Shown in pieces: positions 11,688 through 21,481 of a DNA stretch of 64,000 nt; position 1 is the first letter of the stretch, and each line of letters starts with the position of its first letter. Below the pieces are notes generated by a model. That model was not told the DNA's origin. It made no database searches and saw only the letters and a program-made list of their open reading frames with translations. The position numbers and the translations under genes are program-made. This DNA comes from Linderina pennispora (taxonomy: Eukaryota > Kickxellomycota > Kickxellomycetes > Kickxellales > Kickxellaceae), in NCBI RefSeq assembly GCF_002104995.1, contig NW_024468264.1:124001-188000 (forward strand). Direction: 5' to 3'.

Positions 11688-12785
11688 GGGTGTATTAATG
11701 CCTAGCGAAAAAGTATGTATTGTAGGGAATAGGAGAAACAAGAGAGGTGCCAGGCATGTCCTGGCCTCGCTTTTTACGCTAAAACGGCATTTGGTGATTG
11801 TGTCGAGCTTCCAGCCATTCTCCTCCGTTTCCCTTTCCCTTTCCCTGCTGTTCATCCGACATTGCAAGATTGCTCGACACAAGCACCTGACGCACAGATT
11901 ACGCCCTCCTCTCCCTTCCCCAGCCTTTTTTTCTTTCTTTCCGATGTGCTTGAGCTGCTGAATGTATTTCCTGTCCGAACAACACATACAAAACCAGTTC
12001 TGCCACAAACTCCCAAACACTGGGCCCGCTCAGCACGCTTTTATATCCTCCGATGCCATTGTACCGGACTCACAAACAAGCGCCTATAAAAGCCTGGATA
12101 GGATGAATGTTCCGCTGAATGCACTGCCTTTCTCAGATAGTACGTATGCGCTTCTGGAAATACTAGATCGAAACCAGGCGTGGTGCATGTATGTTGCCTG
12201 TCGCCTATTGGGCGTCTGTGGTTTAAGGGGTCAGAGTGGAGCGACCTGAAACAATGTCGGGTCGGAACACAAGCACAGCCCAACATGTAGAGCACACATA
12301 AAAACAGGGGGGTCTGGTGGAACCCATGTGCATGTCCGGATGCGTGTTCTGAAAAACGACAGCAATCACCATGTTCGGAACCATGCATGCCGCATTTCTG
12401 GATCTCTGCTGCGCTCTGGATTCAGACATACCGAGAATCTTCCCGGAGCCTGTAAAATACGGGTACAGGAAGATCAGTATGCACATTGTCTGAATTTTCC
12501 TGCTGATTGACAGTGCCCTTCCCAAGAGATGTCCAGCAATGCCACAAAGACACCATTTTTCCCATGCATGACATGGGTTTTATTAGCGAAGTCCGTCGGA
12601 GCAAAAGGACAGTTCTTTTAACCTCCCCACTTGAAACCCGAAATTGTCCGCGACGGACATCCGCAGAAGGGCAGCAGGATCGGGCACGACGCAATCGCCG
12701 CAACAAGCCCAGCCCATTGGCGGCTGAACCATCTAGGCACCCCCTCCCGCCTGATGATACCAGGATCAGGCAATCAAAATACGCC
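11688..12785. other. intergenic, no supported gene
   Basis: About 1.1 kb. The part next to 11687 is C/T-rich and likely promoter of the minus-strand gene. A TATAAAAG sequence occurs at about 12085 on the plus strand without an obvious start downstream. Short frames on the minus strand (12223-12525) include a hydrophobic stretch but no convincing gene model. Confidence 0.4.
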
Positions 12786-13127
12786 CTACGTGATCAGACA
12801 CGATACCGCCAGTATCCCAAGCACCATGAGCCTGCCGGCTGACACCCGATACGACCCATTGTGGACCCCGCCGTCTCTCTCGTTGTTTTCCTGCACGGGT
12901 CCGATCTTGACGCCCGGGCAGTTGTATCTTCTGTAGTCGCGGCACACCTCGCTGGCCAGGTGGATGTGCGTCGTGCGGTCGTCTCGTGTGCACACTACCT
13001 CGTCCTTCCAGTTGTGGTATTTGACAAATTGTGTGTTGTACAGCTTGTGGCAGAAGCACTGCATCAGAAGCTTCTGCTGCCGCTGTGTGATTTGCGCGCA
13101 TGTACGGTTGCCTCCATATACGGACAT
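12786..13127 (-). CDS. small Cys-containing protein with hydrophobic C-terminal tail
   Basis: Not recognised. 113 aa from the ATG at 13127 (MSVYGGNRTCAQITQRQ). Six cysteines lie in the first 70 residues (TCAQ, MQCFC, VVCTR, EVCRD, YNCPG). Asn-X-Ser/Thr sequons occur at NRT and NGS, and the extreme C-terminus is hydrophobic (RLMVLGILAVSCLIT), as in GPI-anchored or tail-anchored proteins. No signal peptide follows this ATG; one might be encoded in an unseen upstream exon (the sequence before the ATG ends ...AATATAG, a possible acceptor). Without that exon the secretory interpretation is weak. Confidence 0.45.
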   Translation of the reverse strand: MSVYGGNRTCAQITQRQQKLLMQCFCHKLYNTQFVKYHNWKDEVVCTRDDRTTHIHLASEVCRDYRRYNCPGVKIGPVQENNERDGGVHNGSYRVSAGRLMVLGILAVSCLIT

Positions 13128-14169
13128 TGTTGTGCTCCTATATTTAGTCGAAATGCAGCTTTTGCGTGCAGAGCGTGTGAAAGTGGATACTAGCAAACGG
13201 TGAATGCAAAGAAACGAGCAACAGACGCTGCTTGCTCAGCCAGAATGCGCTCGGCTTATATCGCTATCGCGAGCATACTTGCCAGGGATATGAGACATGG
13301 GTCTCTTCAAACAGATATCTACGACTTGTGCCCCTTGGCTCATGCCGATCATACATACAGTGCGCTGCTTCAAAACCCAAGCCGTCCTAGGCACCCAGTG
13401 CGTCTGAGATGTAAGATCGGCGGGATGTTTTACAAATGGGAGACAATATGCACGATGAGGTCAGTGCTAATCCGATCCACAAATCCGATCACAGTGCCGT
13501 TGTTTGCTGGCTCTGAGCGCCCAGATGGGGCTGAATCTGCATGGCGTAGCTGTTCATGTACCGGTGCCAGTGCGCCCTATCTGGGATGCACGATATCAGC
13601 CCGCACAATATGTGATAAGGAATATCCGGCAAGGCGCCTGGGGTATTAGGGACTGCAGCGTCTATCACGGCCGCCAAGATTCCAGTCCAAAAATATAAGG
13701 TTCTCCAGCGGTCTATAAATACCAAAGTACGAGGTTGGAGAATTGCTTGGCAGCTTCAGATCAAGCCAGATGCCCCCAGGGCCGACAGGGTCTCTAGGAA
13801 GCTCCTTCCTAGGCAGCTGGCGGGCTCATCTGACGAATGACACCCTGATGCGGTCCAATAAAAGCACGTATCGAGAATGCCCAACTTGCATATTCTAAAA
13901 ATACAAGCACGTCAATGCCAGCCTTTGACATGGCAGTGTTGGGCGATCCCCGTTTTCTAGTTTGCAAAAATCGCTCTTGCGGTTCGCCCTCCGCTTCGCA
14001 GCGCTGCCTACCTTTTCTGTTAAATAGCTCTACTGCAAGGCGCTGTTTTTGCCTGCCCCTTATTGTCGCTTTTCTCTTCGCTGCTGTGCATTGCATTCTC
14101 TCTCTCCTTTTCATTTGCCCACACTGCCTTTTCTACCAAATAGTAAAAAACCTGCCACATCCATCCATC
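13128..14169. other. intergenic between divergent genes
   Basis: About 1 kb. The 14000-14165 stretch is C/T-rich and precedes the SOD start, a likely core promoter. No coding or RNA gene is supported; minus-strand frames here lack motifs. Confidence 0.4.
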
Positions 14170-14851
14170 ATGAAGTTCATCTCATTTGCCATCGCTGCCC
14201 TCGCTACCGCCACTGCCTACGCCGCCGACTCGTCGGTGCCGACTAAGGCTACCGCTGACCTGAAGGGCAAGGCAGGCATCTCGGCCAAGGTCGAGTTCTC
14301 CCAGGCCAGCAAGGGCGTCAACGTCAAGCTGACGGCTACGGGACTGAAGACCGGGGTGCAGTACCCGTACCACATCCACGTCAGCCCAGTCCCCTATGAC
14401 GGCAACTGCACGGCCACCGGCGGGCACCTGGACCCGGCCAAGATCAAGGTGGCCGACAAGCCGTACAAGTGTGACGCGAAGGACCCGGCCAAGACGTGCG
14501 AGCTGGGCGACCTGGCGGGACGGCACGGCAACCTGACGGCGGATGCCACGGGCGCGGCCTCGGTTACGTACGTGGACTCGATTCTGGCGTTTAGCGGCGT
14601 GGACACGATCCTGGAGCACTCGGTTGTGATCCACGGCGCCGACAATGCGCGCCTGGCGTGCGGCAACATTGTTGTGGCCAAGTCAGGCGAGGCATCGTCC
14701 GAGCTCCCGTCGTCGGGTGCCATGCACGAGAGCGCGTCGGACGAGAGCAACTCCGTTGCCACTGGCGTCGAGAGCAAGACCGGCGGTGCCTCGTCCATCG
14801 CCGCTATCTCGGGCGTTGTCGCTCTGGTTGCTGCCGGCCTTTGCCATCTAA
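14170..14851 (+). CDS. secreted GPI-anchored Cu-only superoxide dismutase
   Basis: Extracellular superoxide dismutase of the fungal Sod4/Sod5 type. Start at 14170 gives a signal peptide (MKFISFAIAALATATAYAA). The SOD fold carries the copper ligands in YHIHVSPV, the distal His in GGHLDP and SVVIHGAD, and paired Cys in the DGNC and RLACGN segments. The electrostatic loop and zinc-site Asp of classical Cu/Zn SOD are missing; GDLAGRHG runs directly into the last strands. A Ser/Thr-rich stalk (aa 175-205) and a hydrophobic tail (SSIAAISGVVALVAA) indicate a GPI anchor. Near 14835 one extra base puts the tail out of frame; without it the protein ends AAAFAI at 14851, a typical GPI-signal ending. Confidence 0.88.
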
Positions 14852-15652
14852 GCCCTAGCATCGGGAGCTGCCTGTGCGCAAGTCTCCATGACTCTTTGTG
14901 GCTCTCACTCCAGCCTTCACCCCCTCCCGCTTTTGCTGTTATATTCGCTTTTTATTCCTTTCTCTCCGAGCAAGCTGAGCACCCCTTCTATCCGGCCTTC
15001 ATTCGTTCTCATTAGTTTTCTACAATAAAAGCCGATTTGTGCAAGGCGCTACTATTCTCATACGAGCACCGACAGAGATGTGGTGTTCGCTTGCCGCGTC
15101 TGTCCGCCACCTCCGTTTTGCTGCCATTGCCTTTGTGGGTGGAATCGACAATGGCAATGAAGAATACACACCGGCTATTGACTAGCGCAAAGGCTGCTTG
15201 GGCAATCAGCAGACAAGGTTGTGCCAAGAACGCCTTTCTAAATCCCCCCTATCTCAATCTCCGCAATGCCTTCGCTGAAGTCGACGACGTGTGGATCCTC
15301 CCAGCTTCCTACAGAAATGCGTTTACCAGCAGCTCGCTTCCCTCCCCAATCCAGTGGGAGGTTGAAGGAATTGCATGCCGTGGACATGTCGATTAGTGCA
15401 GCATTGGCAGTAGAAAGGGGGACTGGTGTACAAAGAATGCCTGGTCCCTCGCTCAAAAGGCAGAATGGCACCTGTCTGTCCATCCAGGAAGCAGAAAGTG
15501 CAGTAAGCCTTATCTCGCCTCTCCAAGTCCAGGCAGAGCCGCTGGATCATCGAGGTATGAGCCAAAAGAAGGCTGAGCCAATGATCTCAGCGTGCATCGG
15601 TGTCACCAGCAGCGCTGTTATGTCAAAAAGAATGTGAAATTTGCATACATAC
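14852..15652. other. 3' region of SOD gene and unresolved downstream exon of the ubiquitin-like gene
   Basis: About 800 bases. It should contain the SOD 3' UTR (plus strand) and, near 15480-15615 on the minus strand, the last exon and 3' UTR of the next gene. No independent gene is supported. Confidence 0.4.
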
Positions 15653-15947
15653 CGTCATCGCTCATGAGCACAAAGTAGATCTCCTGGTTGTCTGCTAAGC
15701 CGCTCTTGCCGACAGACACCTTGTCCGCAACTTCCGTGTACTGCTGAGCCGACCCGTCCGGTGTGCCGACCAGCAGCTTGACCTGGTCGTCGGTAATGCC
15801 CTCATACTCGCCCTCGTGCCGGTGCAGGAGCTCGACCAGCTGAGACTTGACTGCCGCCAGTTTCTCGCCCTTGGTTGTTTCGATGAACAGCGTTAGGGTG
15901 CCGCGCTTGAACCGAAAGTACGGCCGAGTTGTGCGAATATCGCTCAT
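15653..15947 (-). CDS. ubiquitin-like, elongin-B-like protein (first exon; 3' exon unresolved)
   Basis: Start at 15947 (MSDIRTTRPYFRFKRGTLTLF). The exon encodes about 98 aa with a beta-grasp pattern: FKRGTLTLFIETTKGEKLAAVKSQLVELL, then DDQVKLLVGTPDGSA, then QEIYFVLMSDDG. The order, and the ending in an acidic -SDD- strand, resemble elongin B, the ubiquitin-like adaptor of elongin C. A donor GTATGT at 15652 ends the exon. A possible acceptor (AACAG, near 15615) would give a very short intron and a C-terminus ending FFWLIPR, but I cannot confirm it. It could alternatively be another ubiquitin-like protein. Confidence 0.5.
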
Positions 15948-16270
15948 GGTTTCAGTTTTCCAGGTGGTGGCAGGTTCGAATGGAGGAAGTCGATGTTGCT
16001 CACCAACACTGGTGGCCGGGCGGTTCTACTTGCTGATATACCGCATACCAGGCATTGGCACCGTTATGGCCAATGCCCAGCATATATGCTAAAACATCTC
16101 CATATTGACTGGAGCTAGTTGACAGAAGAGTTGTTTTTATGGTGAACGGAGCACGTAAATAGGCAAAACTAGGGTATACCACAAAATTGAACTGAGGAAA
16201 AAAATGCTTGGAACAAGATCGCACTAGAAGTCTGGTGGTGGCGTTAACAATAGGAGAAATGCAACATCTT
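15948..16270. other. intergenic
   Basis: About 320 bases between the ubiquitin-like gene start and the BEM3 3' end. No gene seen. Confidence 0.4.
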
Positions 16271-19200
16271 CTAGTGGTTCAGAGTGTCAACCGGCAGGTT
16301 TCTGCTCTGCAGGGTCTGGCTGCTGCCGTGTCTGCTGAGTCGCATCATCGGGTCCTCAAACGCACTGTCATCGTCGGTCTCGCTGACGGCGTCGGGAATG
16401 GACATCTGCTGCTCCTGGCTGATCAGCTCGTGCGGCGCGCCAACAAAGTACTGCATGCTGTTGCGGTTGTTGCGACCAGGCGACTCGCGATTCGGGACTA
16501 TAATATCCCTGCTTTGTTGCACTTGCTGCTGCTGCATCTGCTGCTTTTTCTGCTGGAATTCGTTGAACGACTCGTTCACAGCTGCGCTGGGGTTCTTGTA
16601 CCAAGGTGCATCACCCACCGCTGCCATGCTGAGCGTGTTGTCCAGACGGCGGGCGTTGCTGCCATCGCCACGCGGACTCGAGGGACGGATCAGAGCGACA
16701 GTGTTTGAGGTTCGGTCTGCCTTCTTGGAGCTGGGCGGCACCACCACTCCGCCAACCTGGACCAGGCGTGGTGTCGTCATTTGATCTGGCTGCGAGGCAC
16801 TGGTGCTGTTGCTGGGCACGTGCTGCAGCTGGCGGTCGTCGCCAAAGCGGGCTCCCTGCGGAGCACTGCTGCTGCTGGGCTGGCCCAGCGATGAGACCTC
16901 GGTGGCATCGTCCATATCGTTGTCGCTAGACGACGACAGCGAGCGCGGCTCAGGCGAACCCTTGTCGTTGACCCAGAAGATGTACTCGAATTCGACCATC
17001 AGCAGGCTGAACACGCCGACCGGGATGCCCAGCGATGGAGAGAACACAATGCCAATGTTACGGAGCGTCATCTTGTTGATTGGCGCCTTCAGAACGACGC
17101 GGATCAGGTGTGCAGTGAGAGCCCGAAGCAGCGTGTAGTTGGCCAGCGGAAGCAGCGACACCAGACGGCCAAGCTCCATGACACGGTCACGGCGCTCAGC
17201 ATAGTCAACGACGCGCACAAAGTCCTGGTGCAGCTGCGATGTCAGCACGCTCTGTGGCAGCTCACGCAGGTACGCCTTGAGCAGACTGGCAACAGCGTGC
17301 ACATCAGGCGGCAACGATATCTTGAGCAGATTGAAGTCGCGGCACGTATTAAACGACTTGCGTAGCGAGTCCAGAGCAGCAAAGCTGCCCGACATCCGGT
17401 AGATGCCCTCCTCGAGCCACGCCTTCTTCACATCAAGGTACTCGATGCACCGGTAGACGACAGCCGGCAGCTCATAGTGCTCGCGCACCTTGGTTGCCTG
17501 CACAGCCATCTCGAGCGGCAAGCCAAACACGGGCACCATCGGCGACTTGTGCTTGACCGGCGGAGTCAGTGTGTCGTTGCTAATCGACCCACGCCGCAGT
17601 CGCCGCGCCATAGACACCGGCCCGCTGCTCTCTTTCTCGCCGTGGTCGCTGCCAAGGCTGCTGTTGCTTCCCTTGTACGTGGGCATATCGGGGTGCGAGG
17701 TGTCGGGATCAACAGGCTTGCGCTTGCCCCACATGAACGTGATGCGACCGCGCTTCTTCTCCTCGCGCGTCCGGTTGTTTTTGTTGCCAAAGATGTTGGT
17801 GCGCGAGCTCGAGTTGTCGCCAGAAGAGCCATCGCCGTTGGCTGATCCATACTGCCGGCCGACTCCCAGGATATCGTCAGTCACCCGGGGTGTATCCAGA
17901 GGCAGCTCCAGGACCGTCTCGTCCTCCTCGCGCACTATACGACCCGTCGAGTCCTTGGTGAATGCTGCCTTGCGCGACATAGACTGCAGCAGCTGGGTCG
18001 ACGGATCCGCGGCCTTTTGCGGCAGATGACTGCCGGAGCCCAGTCCCTGGAACGTCAGCGTAGTCGGTGGCGCCGTCGCTGGCGGCTCAGACATGCCACT
18101 CTGCCCGGGCGACAGTGCCATAGACACCCGCTCATCATCAGCATCGTGCGGCGAGGTGAACGAATCGGGCAGGCTCAGCACTGACTCGCGGTTGTCGATA
18201 GTCGGATGCGAGGACAGAGTGCCCAGGCCATTACGCGCGTCGTTCTCGCGACTCATCGAATACATGCTCGAGTCGATGGTATATTGCTCGGATGCGGAGT
18301 CGTCGGCGAGAGGCGAAAGGTGCTTGCCCTGCTTCTGCTCCGACGCCGGCGTGCTGAACTCGGCAAAGCTGGCTGACAGCCGGGTGGCAATCTCCTGCGG
18401 CGACAGCTTGGCCGCCAGATGCTGGGAGGTCTTACCATCGCCACCTTCGCCGCTGCCGCCGTCGTCGCCATTCCCAGTGTAGCGGTTCTCGTTGGGTGGG
18501 AACGAAAGTGATCGTGGGCGCGCATCAACTGGAAGATGCGGTGGCGGCGGCTCCAGCGAATCCGGCGGCCCCAAATTATGCGGATACGAGGCACCAGGGT
18601 TTTTGACGTCGGCGTAGTCCCTGTCAGCATTTTGGCTGTCGCACCGATCCATGTCGCCCATCGAAGAGGATGCGGGCCACACCTGGTTTGTCAGAGGCGA
18701 GCCAATCGAGCCCAAGTTTGCCGTGGCAGTGCTAGGACGCCGCTGCAGCGGAGATGCTGTCTTGTGGCTGACCGCGCCGTCCGACATCTGGCGCTGCTCC
18801 TGGCGCATGCGGTTGTACTCGAGCGAGCGCCGCGCACCCTGCTCGTGTGTGATCGAGGTCTGGATCTGCTGAATCATTGGCAGCTTCTCCTTCTTGTTGT
18901 TCAGCAGCACTGCATACTTGGCAACCTCGTCGATAGCGCGCTGCGGACCCTCGGCGTCGCGCACAATCACGTAGCGTAGTGCGGCAACCCACTCGTCGCG
19001 CTCGCGGTCCGAATCGGCCCACAGCGGATGCGCGATGGGCTCTTTACCAGCGCGCTTCGGCACCTCCTCGATAAGGAATGCATGGCGGAAGATATCACTG
19101 TCCTTTTGGTTCGGCTTTGACCGATGCATGGGCGTGCTTTCGGCTGGTGTGCGGCCGGTTTTGACAACCGCCCCGCGCAGGTTGATTGAGCCAATCGGCG

Positions 19201-21481
19201 ACCCCCCGGGCGTTTCAAAGTACTCGAGCACCGGCTGGTTCGACTTGCACACATAATATCGACGCTTCCAGCCGCCAAAGTTCTTGCCCTTCTTGACCAG
19301 GAACCCTTCCTTGTGGCCAAGCAGGATGGGCATCGCCGAGGCTGGCTCTACCATGATGTTGGTCGACAGGAACTCCAGGATCGGCGAAAGGTCGGGGATA
19401 TTCAGCGTCAGTGCCTTCTTCAGGTATTTTTCGAACCACAACTTGCGCTTGTCGTTCTTGTTGGGCGCGTTGGCACGGAAAATGTCCTTGTCAGGAAGAC
19501 GCTCGAGGCGCTCATCAGCCTTGGACCGCTGGATCACATTCCGCAGCTTGCCGTTCAGATTCAGGAAGTCAGAGTACCGCTTCTCAACCGTCCACAGTAT
19601 CTTCTCCTTTACCTTTGCTGTCTCTGGAGCCTCGCGTAGCAACAGCCCGGGCGACTCGAACCGATACTTGATGTGGATCATGTACACGTTGACTTCCTTG
19701 CCACGTTCATCGATCTTGACCTTCGAGTCTTTGATCTCCAGATCAATGTTGTGCAGTGACCGTAGCGGTGGTCGCTCAGGCACGTCGTGGTGCTCCACCA
19801 TCGGCATTGGCGTCCGAGCAGATGCCGGCGTGGGCGCTGACTTTGGCGGAACAGGCATTGTGCTGTGCTCGTTGGGCGCAACCGCGTGCAGGTTATTTGG
19901 CACCCACTTTGGCTGGTCCCCGCTGGTCGGTGGCGACATAGTGCGTGAGCCCATCCCAGGCCGAGATGCGTCCAACCCGTGGGAAGCCACATTGCTGGGT
20001 GCTGCCTGTGCATACGGGTGAAGGCTGTGGGATAAGCCCAGAAACGACTCTGTTTCATTAATGAGGTCGCGCGGGTTGGATACCTTCCCATGCTTACCAA
20101 CAGGCTGGATGGCTATGCCGATACTGCCACCAGTGCCGTTCGTAGTAGCGCCAAATGATGGGCTAGCAATCTGACTGCGCGCTGGTGGCTGCGAGTCGGT
20201 CTGTGCACCGTCGTACTCATATCCCGAGATTTCGGCTGCCTTCCAGTCGTTGGCCGCCAAGTCACGCTGCTCCAGCTGAGACCGCTTGATATCAGGTGTG
20301 CTCTCGGGAAGATCCACACTTTCTATGGTCGAGATGGGCCGCAGCACCAGATGGTCCATCTGGCTTTGATCGGCAGCCTCGTCAGTACGCTCCTCGGTCG
20401 CCATGTACGGAGTCCGCGGTGTGCCGACGTTGTTTTCGATACTGAGCTGGTCGTCTGAGTACACACTGCTCTTGGCGTTATTGATCGCCAGGAGTGAATG
20501 GTTTTGCATCTGTTTTGTCGCTGGCCCAGACCCCGCCTGTGCCGAGCGAGCAAGCCGATCAATGCTGTTGACATAGTCATCTGGAACCTCAGGGGGTGCG
20601 CTGTTTGGTGTTTCTGCGGTGTCGTCCAAGGTGACAGGCGATGGCGCGCTATTGTAGTTGCTGCGCCGCCGCATATCGTCCAACGACATCGATCCGCCAC
20701 GCGACGACATGGCCGCAAAGCTGCTTATCCGACTGTTGTCGCTGCCATACTCGTTGGCAGCCAGACCAACCCAGTCGAGGTGTTTTCCGGCTCCGGTGTG
20801 TATATGGTGCGGAGTCATCGCACTGACTAGTCCGTTCGAGGCATCGGCAATTGGCGGCATGTCAGGGACCTTGCTAATCGAAGCTGGGTGTTCAAGACCA
20901 GCTGCTGCCCAGTCAGACCCGCCGGGCCGTAACCCGGCGCCTACTGAGTTGTGCCGGGCAGAGTAGTCGGCGTAGATTTCGCTGAGCCGCGTGCTTTTGG
21001 CCCACGGCCTGAAGTTCGATGTGTCCTGGTCCAGCTCTGCATCTGCAGCATCATGCGCGTCGCTCAGCGATGTCAGGCTAGCCCCTGAAACCCGGATTTC
21101 ATCGGTCTGTCCCGCCGGTCCAGCTGGCGACGACATGCTCAGGGACTCCAGGCCCAAGGCATTGGCATGAGGGGTCTTTTTTACTGCGTCACTGCTGTCA
21201 ACAGGCAGATCCAGCCTCATATGCGTATCGGCCGGGTCTGGTGTTGCTATCGAGTCCGTCAGCGACGGCGTGTTGCCGGCCGACGAGTTCTGTCTCCGAT
21301 TAATCTGGCTCTGTAGGCTCTTGATGATATACCGCTGCTTCTCGATGATTTTCCACAGCTTCTCTGTCTCTTTCTTGTATGCATCGCGTTCCTGGATGAT
21401 GCGTACAATGTCTGTCTGCTCAAAGTCGCCATCCTCCGCGCCAGCGGCGCCGTTGGCTAGCAGCAATGGGTGCTTCTCCAT
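16271..21481 (-). CDS. BEM3: Bem3-type Rho GTPase-activating protein (PX-PH-RhoGAP)
   Basis: Negative regulator of Cdc42/Rho GTPases in polarity, recruited to phosphoinositide membranes. 1736 aa, uninterrupted. A coiled coil lies at about aa 27-65 (RDAYKKETEKLWKIIEKQR), followed by a long Ser/Pro-rich disordered region. PX is at about aa 575-710 (WTVEKRYSDFLNLNGKL), PH at about aa 720-840 (KEGFLVKKGKNFGGWKRRYY) and RhoGAP at about aa 1310-1505. The RhoGAP carries the arginine finger in EEGIYRMSGS, LLKAYLRELP, and NKMTLRNIGIVFSPSLGIP. A Q-rich helix (QQKKQQMQQQQVQQ) lies near the C-terminus. Domain order equals yeast Bem3, but the protein is longer (yeast 1128 aa), mainly through disordered linkers. 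At 5.2 kb it is the longest clean frame in the window. Confidence 0.92.
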   Translation of the reverse strand: MEKHPLLLANGAAGAEDGDFEQTDIVRIIQERDAYKKETEKLWKIIEKQRYIIKSLQSQINRRQNSSAGNTPSLTDSIATPDPADTHMRLDLPVDSSDAVKKTPHANALGLESLSMSSPAGPAGQTDEIRVSGASLTSLSDAHDAADAELDQDTSNFRPWAKSTRLSEIYADYSARHNSVGAGLRPGGSDWAAAGLEHPASISKVPDMPPIADASNGLVSAMTPHHIHTGAGKHLDWVGLAANEYGSDNSRISSFAAMSSRGGSMSLDDMRRRSNYNSAPSPVTLDDTAETPNSAPPEVPDDYVNSIDRLARSAQAGSGPATKQMQNHSLLAINNAKSSVYSDDQLSIENNVGTPRTPYMATEERTDEAADQSQMDHLVLRPISTIESVDLPESTPDIKRSQLEQRDLAANDWKAAEISGYEYDGAQTDSQPPARSQIASPSFGATTNGTGGSIGIAIQPVGKHGKVSNPRDLINETESFLGLSHSLHPYAQAAPSNVASHGLDASRPGMGSRTMSPPTSGDQPKWVPNNLHAVAPNEHSTMPVPPKSAPTPASARTPMPMVEHHDVPERPPLRSLHNIDLEIKDSKVKIDERGKEVNVYMIHIKYRFESPGLLLREAPETAKVKEKILWTVEKRYSDFLNLNGKLRNVIQRSKADERLERLPDKDIFRANAPNKNDKRKLWFEKYLKKALTLNIPDLSPILEFLSTNIMVEPASAMPILLGHKEGFLVKKGKNFGGWKRRYYVCKSNQPVLEYFETPGGSPIGSINLRGAVVKTGRTPAESTPMHRSKPNQKDSDIFRHAFLIEEVPKRAGKEPIAHPLWADSDRERDEWVAALRYVIVRDAEGPQRAIDEVAKYAVLLNNKKEKLPMIQQIQTSITHEQGARRSLEYNRMRQEQRQMSDGAVSHKTASPLQRRPSTATANLGSIGSPLTNQVWPASSSMGDMDRCDSQNADRDYADVKNPGASYPHNLGPPDSLEPPPPHLPVDARPRSLSFPPNENRYTGNGDDGGSGEGGDGKTSQHLAAKLSPQEIATRLSASFAEFSTPASEQKQGKHLSPLADDSASEQYTIDSSMYSMSRENDARNGLGTLSSHPTIDNRESVLSLPDSFTSPHDADDERVSMALSPGQSGMSEPPATAPPTTLTFQGLGSGSHLPQKAADPSTQLLQSMSRKAAFTKDSTGRIVREEDETVLELPLDTPRVTDDILGVGRQYGSANGDGSSGDNSSSRTNIFGNKNNRTREEKKRGRITFMWGKRKPVDPDTSHPDMPTYKGSNSSLGSDHGEKESSGPVSMARRLRRGSISNDTLTPPVKHKSPMVPVFGLPLEMAVQATKVREHYELPAVVYRCIEYLDVKKAWLEEGIYRMSGSFAALDSLRKSFNTCRDFNLLKISLPPDVHAVASLLKAYLRELPQSVLTSQLHQDFVRVVDYAERRDRVMELGRLVSLLPLANYTLLRALTAHLIRVVLKAPINKMTLRNIGIVFSPSLGIPVGVFSLLMVEFEYIFWVNDKGSPEPRSLSSSSDNDMDDATEVSSLGQPSSSSAPQGARFGDDRQLQHVPSNSTSASQPDQMTTPRLVQVGGVVVPPSSKKADRTSNTVALIRPSSPRGDGSNARRLDNTLSMAAVGDAPWYKNPSAAVNESFNEFQQKKQQMQQQQVQQSRDIIVPNRESPGRNNRNSMQYFVGAPHELISQEQQMSIPDAVSETDDDSAFEDPMMRLSRHGSSQTLQSRNLPVDTLNH

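Noticed and set aside
13915..14169. N-terminal extension of the SOD frame upstream of 14170
   Set aside because: It would bury the clear signal peptide MKFISFAIAALATATAYAA; the upstream sequence is C/T-rich 5' UTR.
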